DNA from: Terriglobia bacterium
GTDB taxonomy: Bacteria > Acidobacteriota > Terriglobia > Bryobacterales > Bryobacteraceae
Length of the DNA stretch: 64,000 nt
Reading direction: 5' to 3'
Assembly (NCBI GenBank): GCA_020073305.1
Contig: JAIQFK010000006.1
Location: forward strand, 124,001-188,000
A program made the position numbers and the translations under genes. Within the stretch, counting starts at the first letter, position 1; the number at the start of each line of letters is the position of its first letter. The notes beneath the pieces are model-generated. The model saw nothing but the letters and a program-made list of their open reading frames with translations. It was not told the DNA's origin and did no database searches. Shown piece by piece: positions 1 to 8,677 of the stretch.

Positions 1-166
1 CGGTAATCGCGGCCAGCAGGACCGGGTGGCTCGAAAAGTAGTCTGTTGTGGCCCACAGCGCGACCACGAACCCCAGGTAAACAAAGCCCCCGGACGCCGA
101 CCGGTGCGCCAGATCCGAATCCCGTTGCTGTTGGTATTCCCGGGTTAACAACTCACCTGGGTGCAT
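1..166 (-). CDS. N-terminus of an integral membrane protein (partial)
   Basis: Reading the minus strand from an ATG at 166 gives an uninterrupted 55-residue reading frame that runs off the window edge. It begins MHPGELLTREYQQQ, has a short charged segment, then two hydrophobic stretches (FVYLGFVVALW and HPVLLAAIT) that look like the first membrane helices. This resembles the N-terminus of membrane-anchored sensor or signalling proteins, but the rest lies outside the window so no function can be given. It is divergent from the TPR gene that starts at 232, leaving a 65-bp shared promoter region. Confidence 0.5.
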   Translation of the reverse strand, partial: MHPGELLTREYQQQRDSDLAHRSASGGFVYLGFVVALWATTDYFSSHPVLLAAIT

Positions 167-231
167 CAGACTCACCGGTGCTAGGAGATAAGATACTCTT
201 CTGGTCTGTCTGATTCAACGGGCACCCCATC

Positions 232-1485
232 ATGCTTTTCGACAACTGCAAACTGCTGCTCCGTTTGCTCTGGCGTCCGGCGAGCGCCATGAGCGAAATC
301 CTCGATCAAGGCAGTTTGCTTTTTGCCAGCCTCGCCGTGCTGGCCGTGTCTTTGTTTCTGCAATCCAGCCTGAGGGCGGTGATTCAAACGGTACCGGTAG
401 CCGTCCCGCACACCCAGTCCGCTGAAACGGACCAGGGTGAGCCCAACATTCCCGTGGCGCCCGTGCGGCCGCACTGGTCCTTCTCGTTCTACAGCCCGCT
501 TCTCGTTCTCGCTGCCGTATACGTCCCCGGCACGCTGCTCGTGACCAGCCTCATGGGCCGCCTGGGAGGATTCGGCGTCGTGTTCGCGCGTGACTATTCC
601 TCACTGCTCACCTGCACCTCGATGGCATGGGCCGCGGTGAACCTCCCAATCGCTTTCGTGGCCATAGCGGCGCCGCCTCCCGTGCTCGGCGCCGTTGCGG
701 CGCTCGCGTACCTCTACTTCGCCGTACTTATGTTCTTCGCGGTGCGAACGGTCTTCGGAACTGAGAACGGCGTCACCGCCGGTTCGATTTGCCTGTCGGT
801 GATTCCTCTGGCTGCCTCGGTGCTCTTTTGGGGACCGCTACGCTTCGTCCTCGGATACCTCGCCTCGCCTTTCTTTCTGTTCTATGCGTTTTACTATCTA
901 CGCGGCGAATTCTCCAATATCGGCTCAGGGTTGCGCAGCCGCCAAAATTTCCGCCGCATGCTGGAGACTTCGGCGGTGAATCCGCACGATGCCGAGGCGC
1001 AGTATCAACTCGGGCTCATCTACCAGCAACGCCGCAATTACTCCGAAGCCATCCAACGATTCAAGAACGCGGTCGCCATCAACGCGGCGGAAACCGACGC
1101 TCACTTCCAGTTGGGCCGCATCGCGCGCGAGCAGGGACGCCGCAACGACGCTCTTGCGCACTTTCAGACCGTGCTGGATCAGGACGACAAGCACAACCTC
1201 AGCGAGATTCTGCGCGAAATCGGCGCAACCTATCTAGCCGCGCGCCAGTACGAGCATGCGCGCAGCGAACTGGCCGAATATATCGGGCGGCGGCCCTATG
1301 ATTCTGAAGGGCTCTTCTACTTCGGCCAGGCACTCGAGAATCTAAATCACAAAGACGAAGCGCGCGACGCGTATGCGCGTTCCGTTGAAGCCGCGCGAAC
1401 GGCTCCACGTTACCGCAGGCGCTACACGGCGCGATGGAGCCGGCTGGCGCAGAAGCAGCTACGCAAACTCGGCCAGAAATCGTAG
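232..1485 (+). CDS. Yip1-like membrane protein with C-terminal TPR repeats
   Basis: 417 residues. The first ~230 residues contain about five hydrophobic segments arranged like a Yip1-type membrane domain, beginning LLLRLLWRPASAMSEIL. After a short linker, residues ~245-400 form tetratricopeptide repeats (for example AEAQYQLGLIYQQRRNYSEA and TDAHFQLGRIAREQGRRNDA). Such proteins sit in the inner membrane and present a protein-protein interaction scaffold to the cytoplasm; the partner is unknown. The ATG at 232 is supported by the hydrophobic helix that follows directly. It is monocistronic here. Confidence 0.75.
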   Translation: MLFDNCKLLLRLLWRPASAMSEILDQGSLLFASLAVLAVSLFLQSSLRAVIQTVPVAVPHTQSAETDQGEPNIPVAPVRPHWSFSFYSPLLVLAAVYVPGTLLVTSLMGRLGGFGVVFARDYSSLLTCTSMAWAAVNLPIAFVAIAAPPPVLGAVAALAYLYFAVLMFFAVRTVFGTENGVTAGSICLSVIPLAASVLFWGPLRFVLGYLASPFFLFYAFYYLRGEFSNIGSGLRSRQNFRRMLETSAVNPHDAEAQYQLGLIYQQRRNYSEAIQRFKNAVAINAAETDAHFQLGRIAREQGRRNDALAHFQTVLDQDDKHNLSEILREIGATYLAARQYEHARSELAEYIGRRPYDSEGLFYFGQALENLNHKDEARDAYARSVEAARTAPRYRRRYTARWSRLAQKQLRKLGQKS

Positions 1486-1808
1486 AGGAAGCTTCACCAG
1501 TGCGGCGTCCGCGGCTCGATTCCCGGGCTCGGCCGGCCCCTTTTTTAGTGCGCGGACTGAAAGCTGAGCCCGCACTTCTTTCCTGCACGGACAAACAGCC
1601 GATCATTTTTACACCCAATACATCGTGCGCCAGGGGAACCCCTACGCTTAACATTAAACAGTCTGGGAGACAAGAATATCTATAAGAGCGATGGCACGAC
1701 CTCTCCGGCTGCCAACGATTGCCGCGCGGGATCTGCCGATCTGGCGTTCTATGTCCGATCTCTGAACTCGGGCAGCGGCGGGTTCTATCTGAGAATAGTA
1801 GAGCACTC
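1486..1808. other. intergenic region between the TPR gene and hicAB
   Basis: 323 bp without a convincing gene. Overlapping open frames here are short and have no recognisable features. Apart from the weak terminator near 1525-1546 and the presumed promoter of hicAB close to 1790-1808, I see nothing in it. Confidence 0.5.
1525..1546 (+). terminator. possible Rho-independent terminator after the TPR gene
   Basis: GGGC (1525-1528) can pair with GCCC (1536-1539), followed by one C and six T. The stem is only 4 bp, so this is a weak candidate. It lies 40 bp beyond the stop of the Yip1/TPR gene. Confidence 0.3.
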
Positions 1809-1993
1809 ATGAAAATCCGGGACATCATCAAGGTGATCGAAGAGAACGGCTGGCGCTTCCATGGCCAGCGCGGGAGTCACCGTCAATTCAAGCATCCAGT
1901 GAAGCCAGGCCGCGTTACGGTACCGGGGAAGCCGGGGGATGATCTTTCGCCAGGCATGCAGAGAGTATCATGAAACAAGCTGGCCTGAAGTGA
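1809..1993 (+). pseudogene. hicA: HicA-type toxin, frameshifted near the C-terminus
   Basis: HicA is a small double-stranded-RNA-binding-domain mRNA interferase, normally ~60 residues. The frame from ATG 1809 reads MKIRDIIKVIEENGWRF, then the catalytic-histidine motif GSHRQFKHP and the VTVPGKPGDDLSPG block, then stops early at 1973. The expected family ending, ESIMKQAGLK, is present immediately downstream in a different frame (codons from 1961 to the TGA at 1991-1993). Restoring one base near 1956 would join the two and give GTAESIMKQAGLK, the usual HicA tail. The restored stop overlaps the hicB start as TGATG, the coupling expected of a hicAB operon. Either a real one-base deletion that shortens the toxin to 54 residues or a sequencing error. 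Confidence 0.75.
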
Positions 1994-2223
1994 TGGCGAC
2001 GGAAATAGAGTACGCGGTCGTTTACGAGAAGACTGGAACCGGCTATGGGGCTTACGTGCCGGATCTTCCTGGCTGCGTAAGTACAGGCCTCACCTTGAAA
2101 GAGGCTGAAGAGAACATGCGGGAAGCGATCGTCTTCCACCTGGAAGGTATGCGTGAGGACGGTGACCCGATTCCAGAACCGACCACCAAGGTCGGCATGC
2201 TCCCTGTCGAGTCGTTAGCCTAA
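1993..2223 (+). CDS. hicB: HicB-family antitoxin
   Basis: 76 residues from the ATG at 1993. The sequence carries the HicB partial RNase H-like fold signature: YAVVYEKTGTGYGAYVPDLP, then GCVSTG and the LKEAEENMREAIVFHLEGM helix. There is no C-terminal DNA-binding extension, so this is the short HicB form that neutralises HicA by direct binding. The start is chosen because it overlaps the restored hicA stop (TGATG) and because all the conserved residues follow it; a longer upstream frame is only hicA read out of frame. The antitoxin looks intact although its toxin is frameshifted. Confidence 0.85.
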   Translation: MATEIEYAVVYEKTGTGYGAYVPDLPGCVSTGLTLKEAEENMREAIVFHLEGMREDGDPIPEPTTKVGMLPVESLA

Positions 2224-2517
2224 GATCGCACGAAAGCGCCGCATTCCGGCCACGGAAACCGGCCCAAAATCAGTCTAGAGACGGTTCGACGGGAAAGCGT
2301 GCCGCTTTTCAGGGCAGGGCGGGGAATTTAAAAACAAGTCTTCAAGACCAAGTACCTTGGCGGCCGCGCGGCGCATGGGCTGTGGGAATCCGGATCAGAT
2401 CAGCACGAACGCCCACCGCCTCTAAAGTGCCGGTGCAACTTCACTTCACCGTCAACAACAGGCACGCCACGCTTCGACATGACTTTTCTCTCGAGGTGCA
2501 TCTATCATACATTCTGC

Positions 2518-3816
2518 ATGCCGCTCAAAGAGAGGCCGTATTGGATGGACACGACGTCGATCCCCGCGGGCGACCCATCGGTTCCTCTGCCTGAAGCCGT
2601 CGACGTTGCCGTGATCGGCGGGGGCTTCACGGGGCTCTCGGCGGCCCTGGCGCTGGCGCGGCGCGGCGCGAAAGTTGCCGTGCTCGAAGCGGAGACTTTC
2701 GGTTGGGGAGCCAGTTCGCGCAATGGCGGCATGGTGCTCACCGGCCTGAAAAAGGGTCCGGAGACCTTGATCGCTCGTTACGGACTCGACGTGGCGCGCC
2801 GCCTCTATGCCGCATCCCTTGCCTCCATCGATTGCGTGGAACAGCTGGTGACCGAGGAAGGGATCGCGTGCGACTTCTCGCGCAGCGGCCACCTCGAAGT
2901 GGCCGTAAAGCTGAAACACTTCGAGGGCTTCGAACGAAGCGCCGAACTGATTGCCCGCGAGTTCAATCATAAGCTGCGCGTGGTGCCCAAGAAGGAGTTG
3001 CATGAAGAGATCGGCTCCGAGATCTATCACGGCGGGCTGGTGGACGAGACCAGTGCAGGCGTAAACCCGGCGCGTTACGTGGCTGGTCTGCGGCAGGCGG
3101 CGGCGCGCGCCGGAGCCCGCCTCTGCGACCGCACGCGCGTGGAAAGCATTGAGCGACAGACCGCAAATGGCGCGGCCCCATATCGCGTCAGCACCTCCCG
3201 CGGAACGCTCGGCGCGCGCGCGGTCTTCGCCGCCACCAGCGGATATACCGGTAACGCCACGCCGGCGCTCGAGCGCCGGATCGTTCCCATCGGCTCGTAC
3301 ATCATCGTCACCCAGCCGCTCGCCGAGGATCTGGCGCGCACCGCGAGCCCCCGCGGCCGCATGATCTACGATTCGAAGAATTTTCTCTACTACTATCGGC
3401 TCACTCCGGATCGCCGCATGCTATTCGGCGGGCGCGCGGCATTTTTCCCGGAGACGGCGAACACCGTTCGCAAAAGCGCCGAAATTCTTCGCCAGGGAAT
3501 GCTCGGCGTCTATCCTTTCCTGCGAGACACTGAAATCGAGTACGTCTGGGGTGGCACGCTCGACTTCGCGTTCGACATTATGCCGCACGCCGGACAACTT
3601 GACGGCTTGTTTTATGCGCTCGGCTACGCCGGGCATGGCGTGGCCATGGCAACCTACCTCGGCGCAAAAATGGCCGGCGTGATTTGTGGCGACGCGCACG
3701 AAAATCCCTTCGACGGGCTTCCATTTCCCACCGCGCCGCTGGGCCTGTATAACGGCCGTCCGTGGTTCCTCCCGCTGGGCGCGGCCTGGTACCGATTCCT
3801 CGACTGGGTCACCTGA
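2518..3816 (+). CDS. FAD-dependent amine/amino-acid oxidoreductase (DAO/OrdL-PuuB type)
   Basis: 432 residues. The N-terminal Rossmann motif VAVIGGGFTGLSAALALA with the acidic residue in VLEAETFGWGASSRNGG is characteristic of the D-amino-acid-oxidase superfamily, closest in style to gamma-glutamylputrescine oxidase and related cytosolic flavoenzymes. The C-terminal FAD contact LGYAGHGVAMATYLG is also present. It would oxidise an amine or amino acid to the imine with release of peroxide. The ATG at 2518 is preferred over an in-frame ATG 39 bp upstream because family members start just before the WM-T-PAGDPSVP linker. The APC permease begins 6 bp after the stop, so the pair is probably an uptake-plus-oxidation operon; substrate unknown. 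Confidence 0.8.
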   Translation: MPLKERPYWMDTTSIPAGDPSVPLPEAVDVAVIGGGFTGLSAALALARRGAKVAVLEAETFGWGASSRNGGMVLTGLKKGPETLIARYGLDVARRLYAASLASIDCVEQLVTEEGIACDFSRSGHLEVAVKLKHFEGFERSAELIAREFNHKLRVVPKKELHEEIGSEIYHGGLVDETSAGVNPARYVAGLRQAAARAGARLCDRTRVESIERQTANGAAPYRVSTSRGTLGARAVFAATSGYTGNATPALERRIVPIGSYIIVTQPLAEDLARTASPRGRMIYDSKNFLYYYRLTPDRRMLFGGRAAFFPETANTVRKSAEILRQGMLGVYPFLRDTEIEYVWGGTLDFAFDIMPHAGQLDGLFYALGYAGHGVAMATYLGAKMAGVICGDAHENPFDGLPFPTAPLGLYNGRPWFLPLGAAWYRFLDWVT

Positions 3817-3822
3817 GCGCGT

Positions 3823-5112
3823 ATGGCCCGATCTCAGGTCCGCAAGGCCAGCCTGTTTTATTTCGTCTTCGTGATGTACTCCTACACCACCGCGGGCCCA
3901 TTCGGGCTGGAGGGCGTGGTCGCGGCGTCGGGTCCTGGTATGGCCCTCATCTATGATCTGGTCCTGCCGTTCTTCTGGTGCATCCCCATGTCGCTGGTCT
4001 CCGCCGAACTGACCACCGCGATGCCGGTCGAGGGCGGTTTCTATCGTTGGGTGCGGGCCGCTTTCGGCGACTTCTGGGGCTTTCTTGCCGGCTGGTGGAA
4101 CTGGATGGCGGCGTTCCTGCTGGCTAGCGCCTATGCGGTCCTCTTCGCTGATTACCTGGGTTTTTACTTCCCGCAGCTCACCGGTTGGAAACACACTCTG
4201 CTGGCCATCGCACTGATCTGGGTGATGGCGTACATCAACCTTCGCGGCATCCAAGCGGTTGGCCTTGTCGCCACGGTTTTGGAAATCGCGGTCCTCATAC
4301 CTGTCGTGGCGCTCTGCGCGGCGTCACTGCCTCAATGGCGCCACAACCCTTTTGTGCCTTTGGTTCCACCTCATCGCCCGACGTTCGAAATCTTTGGCGT
4401 GGGCCTGGCTCTGGGTTTATGGGGCTACTCGGGATATGAGCAGCTTTCCACGGTCGCCGAGGAAGTCGAAAACCCGCAGCGAAGCTATCCTCGCGCCCTG
4501 GCCTGGGTGGTGCCGCTTTCGATGCTTACCTACTTTCTCCCCACCTTCTGCTCGCTGGCCGCGCTGGGTAACTGGGGCCAATGGAACACGCGCTACTTCG
4601 TGGACGCGGCGCAGGCTATCGGCGGGCTAGGCCTGGGGATTGCCATGACGCTTTCGGCCGCGATCTCGAGCGTCGCCGCTTTGAACAGCACCATCCTCAC
4701 CACCACCCGCATTCCCTTCGTCATGGCACAGGACGGCTACCTGCCGGGCTGGCTCACGCGCCTGCACCCGCGCTACGGCACTCCCTGGATGGCCATTGGC
4801 CTCTCCGCGATTATCTACAGCCTGTTTGCGATCCAGACTTTGACCCAACTCATCAGCCTCTACATCTGGCTGCGCATTGCGACTTCGGTGATGACTTTTC
4901 TGGCAGCCTGGCAACTGCGGCGCAAGATGCCCGGCCTTCCCAGGCCCTTTCGTGTCCCCGGCGGGCGCAAAGGCCTGATCTATGCGGTGGGCGCGCCGCT
5001 CGTTGCGAGCGCTGTGGCGCTGGTGGGCAGCGATCGCTTCGGCGCGCTCTGGGGACCTGTAGCGCTGGCGCTCGGCCCAGCCGCGTACCTGCTGATGCGC
5101 CGTGCTCGCTGA
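3823..5112 (+). CDS. APC-superfamily amino acid/amine permease
   Basis: 429 residues with about twelve hydrophobic segments. The first segment contains SYTTAGPFGLEGVV in the place of the usual unwound-helix glycine motif, and the conserved GLWGYSGYEQLSTVAEEVENPQR block identifies the amino acid-polyamine-organocation family, LAT/PotE-like branch. It lies 6 bp behind the FAD oxidase gene and is very likely co-transcribed, so it probably imports that enzyme's substrate across the inner membrane. It ends just before a two-hairpin repeat that separates it from a convergent second APC permease. Confidence 0.82.
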   Translation: MARSQVRKASLFYFVFVMYSYTTAGPFGLEGVVAASGPGMALIYDLVLPFFWCIPMSLVSAELTTAMPVEGGFYRWVRAAFGDFWGFLAGWWNWMAAFLLASAYAVLFADYLGFYFPQLTGWKHTLLAIALIWVMAYINLRGIQAVGLVATVLEIAVLIPVVALCAASLPQWRHNPFVPLVPPHRPTFEIFGVGLALGLWGYSGYEQLSTVAEEVENPQRSYPRALAWVVPLSMLTYFLPTFCSLAALGNWGQWNTRYFVDAAQAIGGLGLGIAMTLSAAISSVAALNSTILTTTRIPFVMAQDGYLPGWLTRLHPRYGTPWMAIGLSAIIYSLFAIQTLTQLISLYIWLRIATSVMTFLAAWQLRRKMPGLPRPFRVPGGRKGLIYAVGAPLVASAVALVGSDRFGALWGPVALALGPAAYLLMRRAR

Positions 5113-5120
5113 CGCCGGCC

Positions 5121-5198
5121 GGGGACTGGCTCCACTGTCCCTAATCCCGACAGTCACACCTGACCAGACTGCTCGTCGTGGACAGTGGTGCCTGTCCC
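5121..5198 (+). repeat. two-hairpin intergenic repeat, copy 1
   Basis: Left end GGGGACTGGCTCCACTGTCC, right end GGACAGTGGTGCCTGTCC, separated by a more variable ~35-bp middle. Each end can fold on itself (GGGAC/GTCCC and GGACAG/CTGTCC) and the two ends are imperfect inverted repeats of each other. It sits between two convergent permease genes. Eight further copies occur in the window. Confidence 0.85.
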
Positions 5199-5215
5199 AC
5201 CTTCCGGACACGCTC

Positions 5216-6577
5216 TCACGCGTCGGCCACTTCAACCGCTCGCGTCACGATTTTTGTTTGGCTCCTTGACCGTGAGATCAGCCCTCCCAGGCTTGCCCAC
5301 ACCCCCAGCGCGATCCATTCGTAAACGGTGAAATGACCGGGGACAAAGGGGACCAACTTCGCCAGCACCATCAGCGATGTGACCAGCAGGCCCATGAGCG
5401 CAGCCGCGCGGCCACCCCACGCAGGCTTCATGCGGTAATAAGAAGCGCAGGCCGACATCCAGGCGACGGCAGCGGCAATCGCTCCTACCTCCAGAATCGG
5501 AATCAGCAGGGCTTCGCCGAGGAAGATGGCGACGATCGTCGCTACGCCCACAGCAATTACGGCGGTCGACGGAGTCTGATTTACCGGGTGTATGTACGCC
5601 ATCCGGCGTTCCAGCAGGTTCCTCCTCCCCATCGCGAAGAGCAGCCGTGACGACGCAACCATGTTCCCGTTGAAGGTCTTCAGCACGGCCACCAGCGCCG
5701 ACGCCATGATCAGGTCGACAATCCAGCGCGCATGCACGGCTCGTTCAAAAGCCAGGGCCGTCGGGAATGGGTCATTGTGGTTGAGCGTTTGCCATGGCGC
5801 CACATAGGCAACCGCCGCGATGACGAAGCAGTAGAAGGCCGCCGATACCACGATGGTAAGCGTGATGGCTACTGAATAGTCGCGTTCCCGGAAATCCGGC
5901 GTAGCCTCTTCGACGCACTTCACCACCGACTCGAACCCCGCCATGATCCACGGAACCACCTGCCAGACCAGGAAAATGGATACGAGAGGCGCGCGGCTGA
6001 ATAACGGCGAAAGGTTCGATAGGGCGCCGTGCTTCGCTCCGGCCAAAGCGAAGACCAAAACAAAACCCAGGAACAGAAACGTGGTTCCCTTCAAGAACCT
6101 TGCGCTGGCCTCGATGCCTCTCCAGTTCAGCCACGTGAGCAGCACCGTGATCGTGAGCCCCAGAACCATCTGCGGCAGATACACGGGGCGGCCGCCCAGC
6201 CGATACAACTCGAAAGCATTCAGGGAAGGAAACAGGTAGCCTGCGATTCGTCCCGCGGCCAGCGCCTCGAAGGGGCAGGTGAGAAAGTAGCTCAGAAACA
6301 TCATCCAGCCGGTCGCGAAGCTGACGCCCGGCGAAAAGAACCGGGCGGTGTAAGCAACCTCCGCCGCCGCGTCCGGAATCTCCCTCACCAACTGGCCGTA
6401 AACGTAACCGATGGGAAGCAGCATGAGACCGCCGGCCGCGAAACCCAGGATGGCGCCGACGGACCCGCCGCGCGCCAGCAGGTCGTCCATCGTGACCAGC
6501 CACGCGGTGCCGACGGTGACGCCGAACCCCAGCGCGAAGTAATCGATCAACCGCAGCTTGCGAGCCAGGGTGGCCAT
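5216..6577 (-). CDS. APC-family permease
   Basis: 453 residues with about twelve membrane segments. The N-terminus, LRLIDYFALGFGVTVGTAWLV, is the first helix with the substrate-contacting glycine stretch, and GFESVVKCVEEATPDFRERDYSVA matches the conserved acidic loop after helix 6 in APC transporters (family pattern: GFE...EE..NP). It would act as a secondary amino acid or amine transporter in the inner membrane. It is convergent with the permease at 3823 but differs strongly from it in sequence, so the two are not recent duplicates. Monocistronic. Confidence 0.78.
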   Translation of the reverse strand: MATLARKLRLIDYFALGFGVTVGTAWLVTMDDLLARGGSVGAILGFAAGGLMLLPIGYVYGQLVREIPDAAAEVAYTARFFSPGVSFATGWMMFLSYFLTCPFEALAAGRIAGYLFPSLNAFELYRLGGRPVYLPQMVLGLTITVLLTWLNWRGIEASARFLKGTTFLFLGFVLVFALAGAKHGALSNLSPLFSRAPLVSIFLVWQVVPWIMAGFESVVKCVEEATPDFRERDYSVAITLTIVVSAAFYCFVIAAVAYVAPWQTLNHNDPFPTALAFERAVHARWIVDLIMASALVAVLKTFNGNMVASSRLLFAMGRRNLLERRMAYIHPVNQTPSTAVIAVGVATIVAIFLGEALLIPILEVGAIAAAVAWMSACASYYRMKPAWGGRAAALMGLLVTSLMVLAKLVPFVPGHFTVYEWIALGVWASLGGLISRSRSQTKIVTRAVEVADA

Positions 6578-6677
6578 GGGAACGGCTGCGATTGTGTCTG
6601 AAGGGAGGGAGGAAAGTCAACTGAGACGTCCGGGTGAAGAACCTGTTTCATGCACTCGAAGGAGATCGGGGCCGTAG

Positions 6678-7439
6678 CTATCCCATCACCCAGAAGTTCC
6701 ACTTGAACCGTCGCTGATAGCCCATCTGCGCGTAAAGTGGCTCTCCCATACGGCTCGCGTCCAGCGAGGTCGGCTTCGTCGGCGCTGCCGCCAGCGCGGC
6801 TCGCATCGCGACTTCCGCGTAGCCTTTTTTCCGCTGCTCGGCATCGGTCGCGACAGCAGCGATATACATCCAGTCGCCCAAGTCGATCGCGGTCGCGGTG
6901 CTAACAGGAACCCCTTCGCGGTTGTACACGACAAATCCGAACTCCTTCTCCGGATCCGAGAAATAGACATTCGCGTCGACCACATCGTCGGTCACCACGG
7001 CGGGCATGCCGTAGGCCCGGCAGTTCAGATGCAACGCATCAAATCCCAACGCGCGTGAGTTGATCCTCTTGACTTCCACGTCGCGGGGCAGCGGCCGCAA
7101 CGGTTCCGCCAACGGACCCCCGCACTCCATCACGGTCATGTACATCATGTGGTGCAGACCGGCATCTGCGAATACCGCGTTCGCCTCTTCCAGGCTGACC
7201 GGGAGCCAGGGCTCCGGAATACCGAACATCCACGGCAGCTTGTGTGGGGCCCCATCGGCTACCGCCGCTTCCGCGCGCGCTCTCAGATCCGCGGCATTCG
7301 CGACCGGCCCGGCGGGGGTTGTCAGATTATTGATGATGAGCATCGTATGCGACCAGGCCGCGTGTATCCGGTTCGAGTTGCGGACCTGGCCGCGTGTCGA
7401 ATGGCGCGCGCACCATTCGTTGAATTGAATCCAGTGCAT
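6678..7439 (-). CDS. GNAT-family N-acetyltransferase
   Basis: 253 residues from the ATG at 7439. The C-terminal ~130 residues show the GNAT core: GFVVYNREGVPVSTATAIDLGD, then YIAAVATDAEQRKKGYAEVAMRAAL, where the Q/R-x-x-G-x-A/G acetyl-CoA pyrophosphate loop appears as QRKKGYA, and a YAQMGYQRRFKW ending. The N-terminal half (MHWIQFNEWCARHSTRG and on) is not recognised and may be a second degenerate GNAT repeat. A longer in-frame extension upstream overlaps the neighbouring gene and is rich in Arg/Ala, so I reject it. The acceptor is unknown. Confidence 0.75.
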   Translation of the reverse strand: MHWIQFNEWCARHSTRGQVRNSNRIHAAWSHTMLIINNLTTPAGPVANAADLRARAEAAVADGAPHKLPWMFGIPEPWLPVSLEEANAVFADAGLHHMMYMTVMECGGPLAEPLRPLPRDVEVKRINSRALGFDALHLNCRAYGMPAVVTDDVVDANVYFSDPEKEFGFVVYNREGVPVSTATAIDLGDWMYIAAVATDAEQRKKGYAEVAMRAALAAAPTKPTSLDASRMGEPLYAQMGYQRRFKWNFWVMG

Positions 7440-7606
7440 CTCCACAGGATACTCGGGAAGGCCCGGCTGAGCCCGGTCTTGCCCGTGCAGTATGCTCGTG
7501 ATGGCTTCCCCCCTGAGATTTTCATCCTCGCGGGTGTAGCCTCGGCGACATATCCTCAGGCGCGCCAGCCGAATTCTCAAACTTCCGCCTCTCCGATGCG
7601 GAGTCG

Positions 7607-8479
7607 TCACTTCGAGGACGGCGGCCCGGCGATCTGCTGCGGCTCGAGCAACACCTGGAGATCCGGCAAAAGCCCTGCATCGACAGGCATCACAGGTGGC
7701 GGCGGAATCTGCACAGACGGCGCGGGCATCGGGACGGATGGCGGTCCGAATTGTTGAAGAGTCTCGCGCACACCTAGGAGCTTCCACATGCCACTTACTT
7801 GGTGGAAGGTCGCGGTGTAGATGTAGCGGTCCGCGCGGGTGTGAAACGCGAAATCTACAAGCGCCTTATCATGCGCCCGGTTATAGCGCGGATTTTCATT
7901 TCCTTCCCACTCGCCGACCTTCACGGCCAGCGCCACTCGACGTGCGCGCTCCTCGAGATTTGCGCCCGTCAGGGGCGCGGGATTCGAACGAATGTAGTCC
8001 AGCGATCTGCCGATCGAATTAACACGGTGTGGGTTGGAATGCCGCGCCTCTTCCAGAATGGCCAGGCTTTGCGGTGAAGATATCAACTTCAGAGTCTGAA
8101 CAGCGCCTGCATCTGCCCAGCGGTCGTTGAACCCGTTCACAGCGGCCTTGCGCAAGAACTCCCACTCTACCTCCGAGCTTGGCTCCAGCAGCGCACAAGC
8201 GACGGCATATGCCCATCGGTTGCCAAACGGCTTGTGATTGACACGGGGCGCGTTCTGAACAAGCCACCGAAGATCCCCGGGAGCACCAATGAGTGCAAGC
8301 AACCATCGAGCGGCGTCACCTACCTCCGCGTCCATACTCAAGGCGCGCAACGAACGACGTAACTGCGCCTCGTAGTGAATGAACGATCGCCGAAATACAA
8401 GGTCATCTGGGGGCGTTAGGAGAAAGGTCCGCAGCGCTTTGCGCTGAGCGGCGCCATCCAGCGCGGCGATGCGGCCCAT
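7607..8479 (-). CDS. unknown protein, possibly HEAT-like repeats with proline-rich tail
   Basis: 290 residues with no recognised family. It is mostly alpha-helical in appearance (ALDGAAQRKALRTFLLTPPDD, LAILEEARHSN) and could contain HEAT-like helical pairs; residues ~225-255 look like beta strands (DRYIYTATFHQVSGMWKLLG); the C-terminus is rich in proline (PSVPMPAPSVQIPPPPVMP). No signal peptide is seen at this start. Just upstream another frame encodes a hydrophobic leader and GCPDFDHWLGNVR, so the true N-terminus may have been split off by a frameshift near 8500. Confidence 0.5.
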   Translation of the reverse strand: MGRIAALDGAAQRKALRTFLLTPPDDLVFRRSFIHYEAQLRRSLRALSMDAEVGDAARWLLALIGAPGDLRWLVQNAPRVNHKPFGNRWAYAVACALLEPSSEVEWEFLRKAAVNGFNDRWADAGAVQTLKLISSPQSLAILEEARHSNPHRVNSIGRSLDYIRSNPAPLTGANLEERARRVALAVKVGEWEGNENPRYNRAHDKALVDFAFHTRADRYIYTATFHQVSGMWKLLGVRETLQQFGPPSVPMPAPSVQIPPPPVMPVDAGLLPDLQVLLEPQQIAGPPSSK

Positions 8480-8677
8480 CGTTAGTATCAGACCGCCGCT
8501 CGCCAGTTTGGGCGGCGCTTAGCCGCACATTACCGAGCCAGTGGTCGAAGTCCGGGCAGCCCAGGAATACGAGTAACCCAGCCGTCAGGCAGGTTGATGC
8601 CGATGTCCTCATTACTCATCTCTCGGACAATCAGACTTTTCCCTATCCTGAAGCCCGAGCAGGCGCCGCGTTTTCCC

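Noticed and set aside
1512-1540. Sequence resembling the T-arm of a tRNA (GGCTCGATTCCCGGGCT)
   Set aside because: No matching acceptor, anticodon or D arms can be found around it, and the GTTC-consensus is not met.
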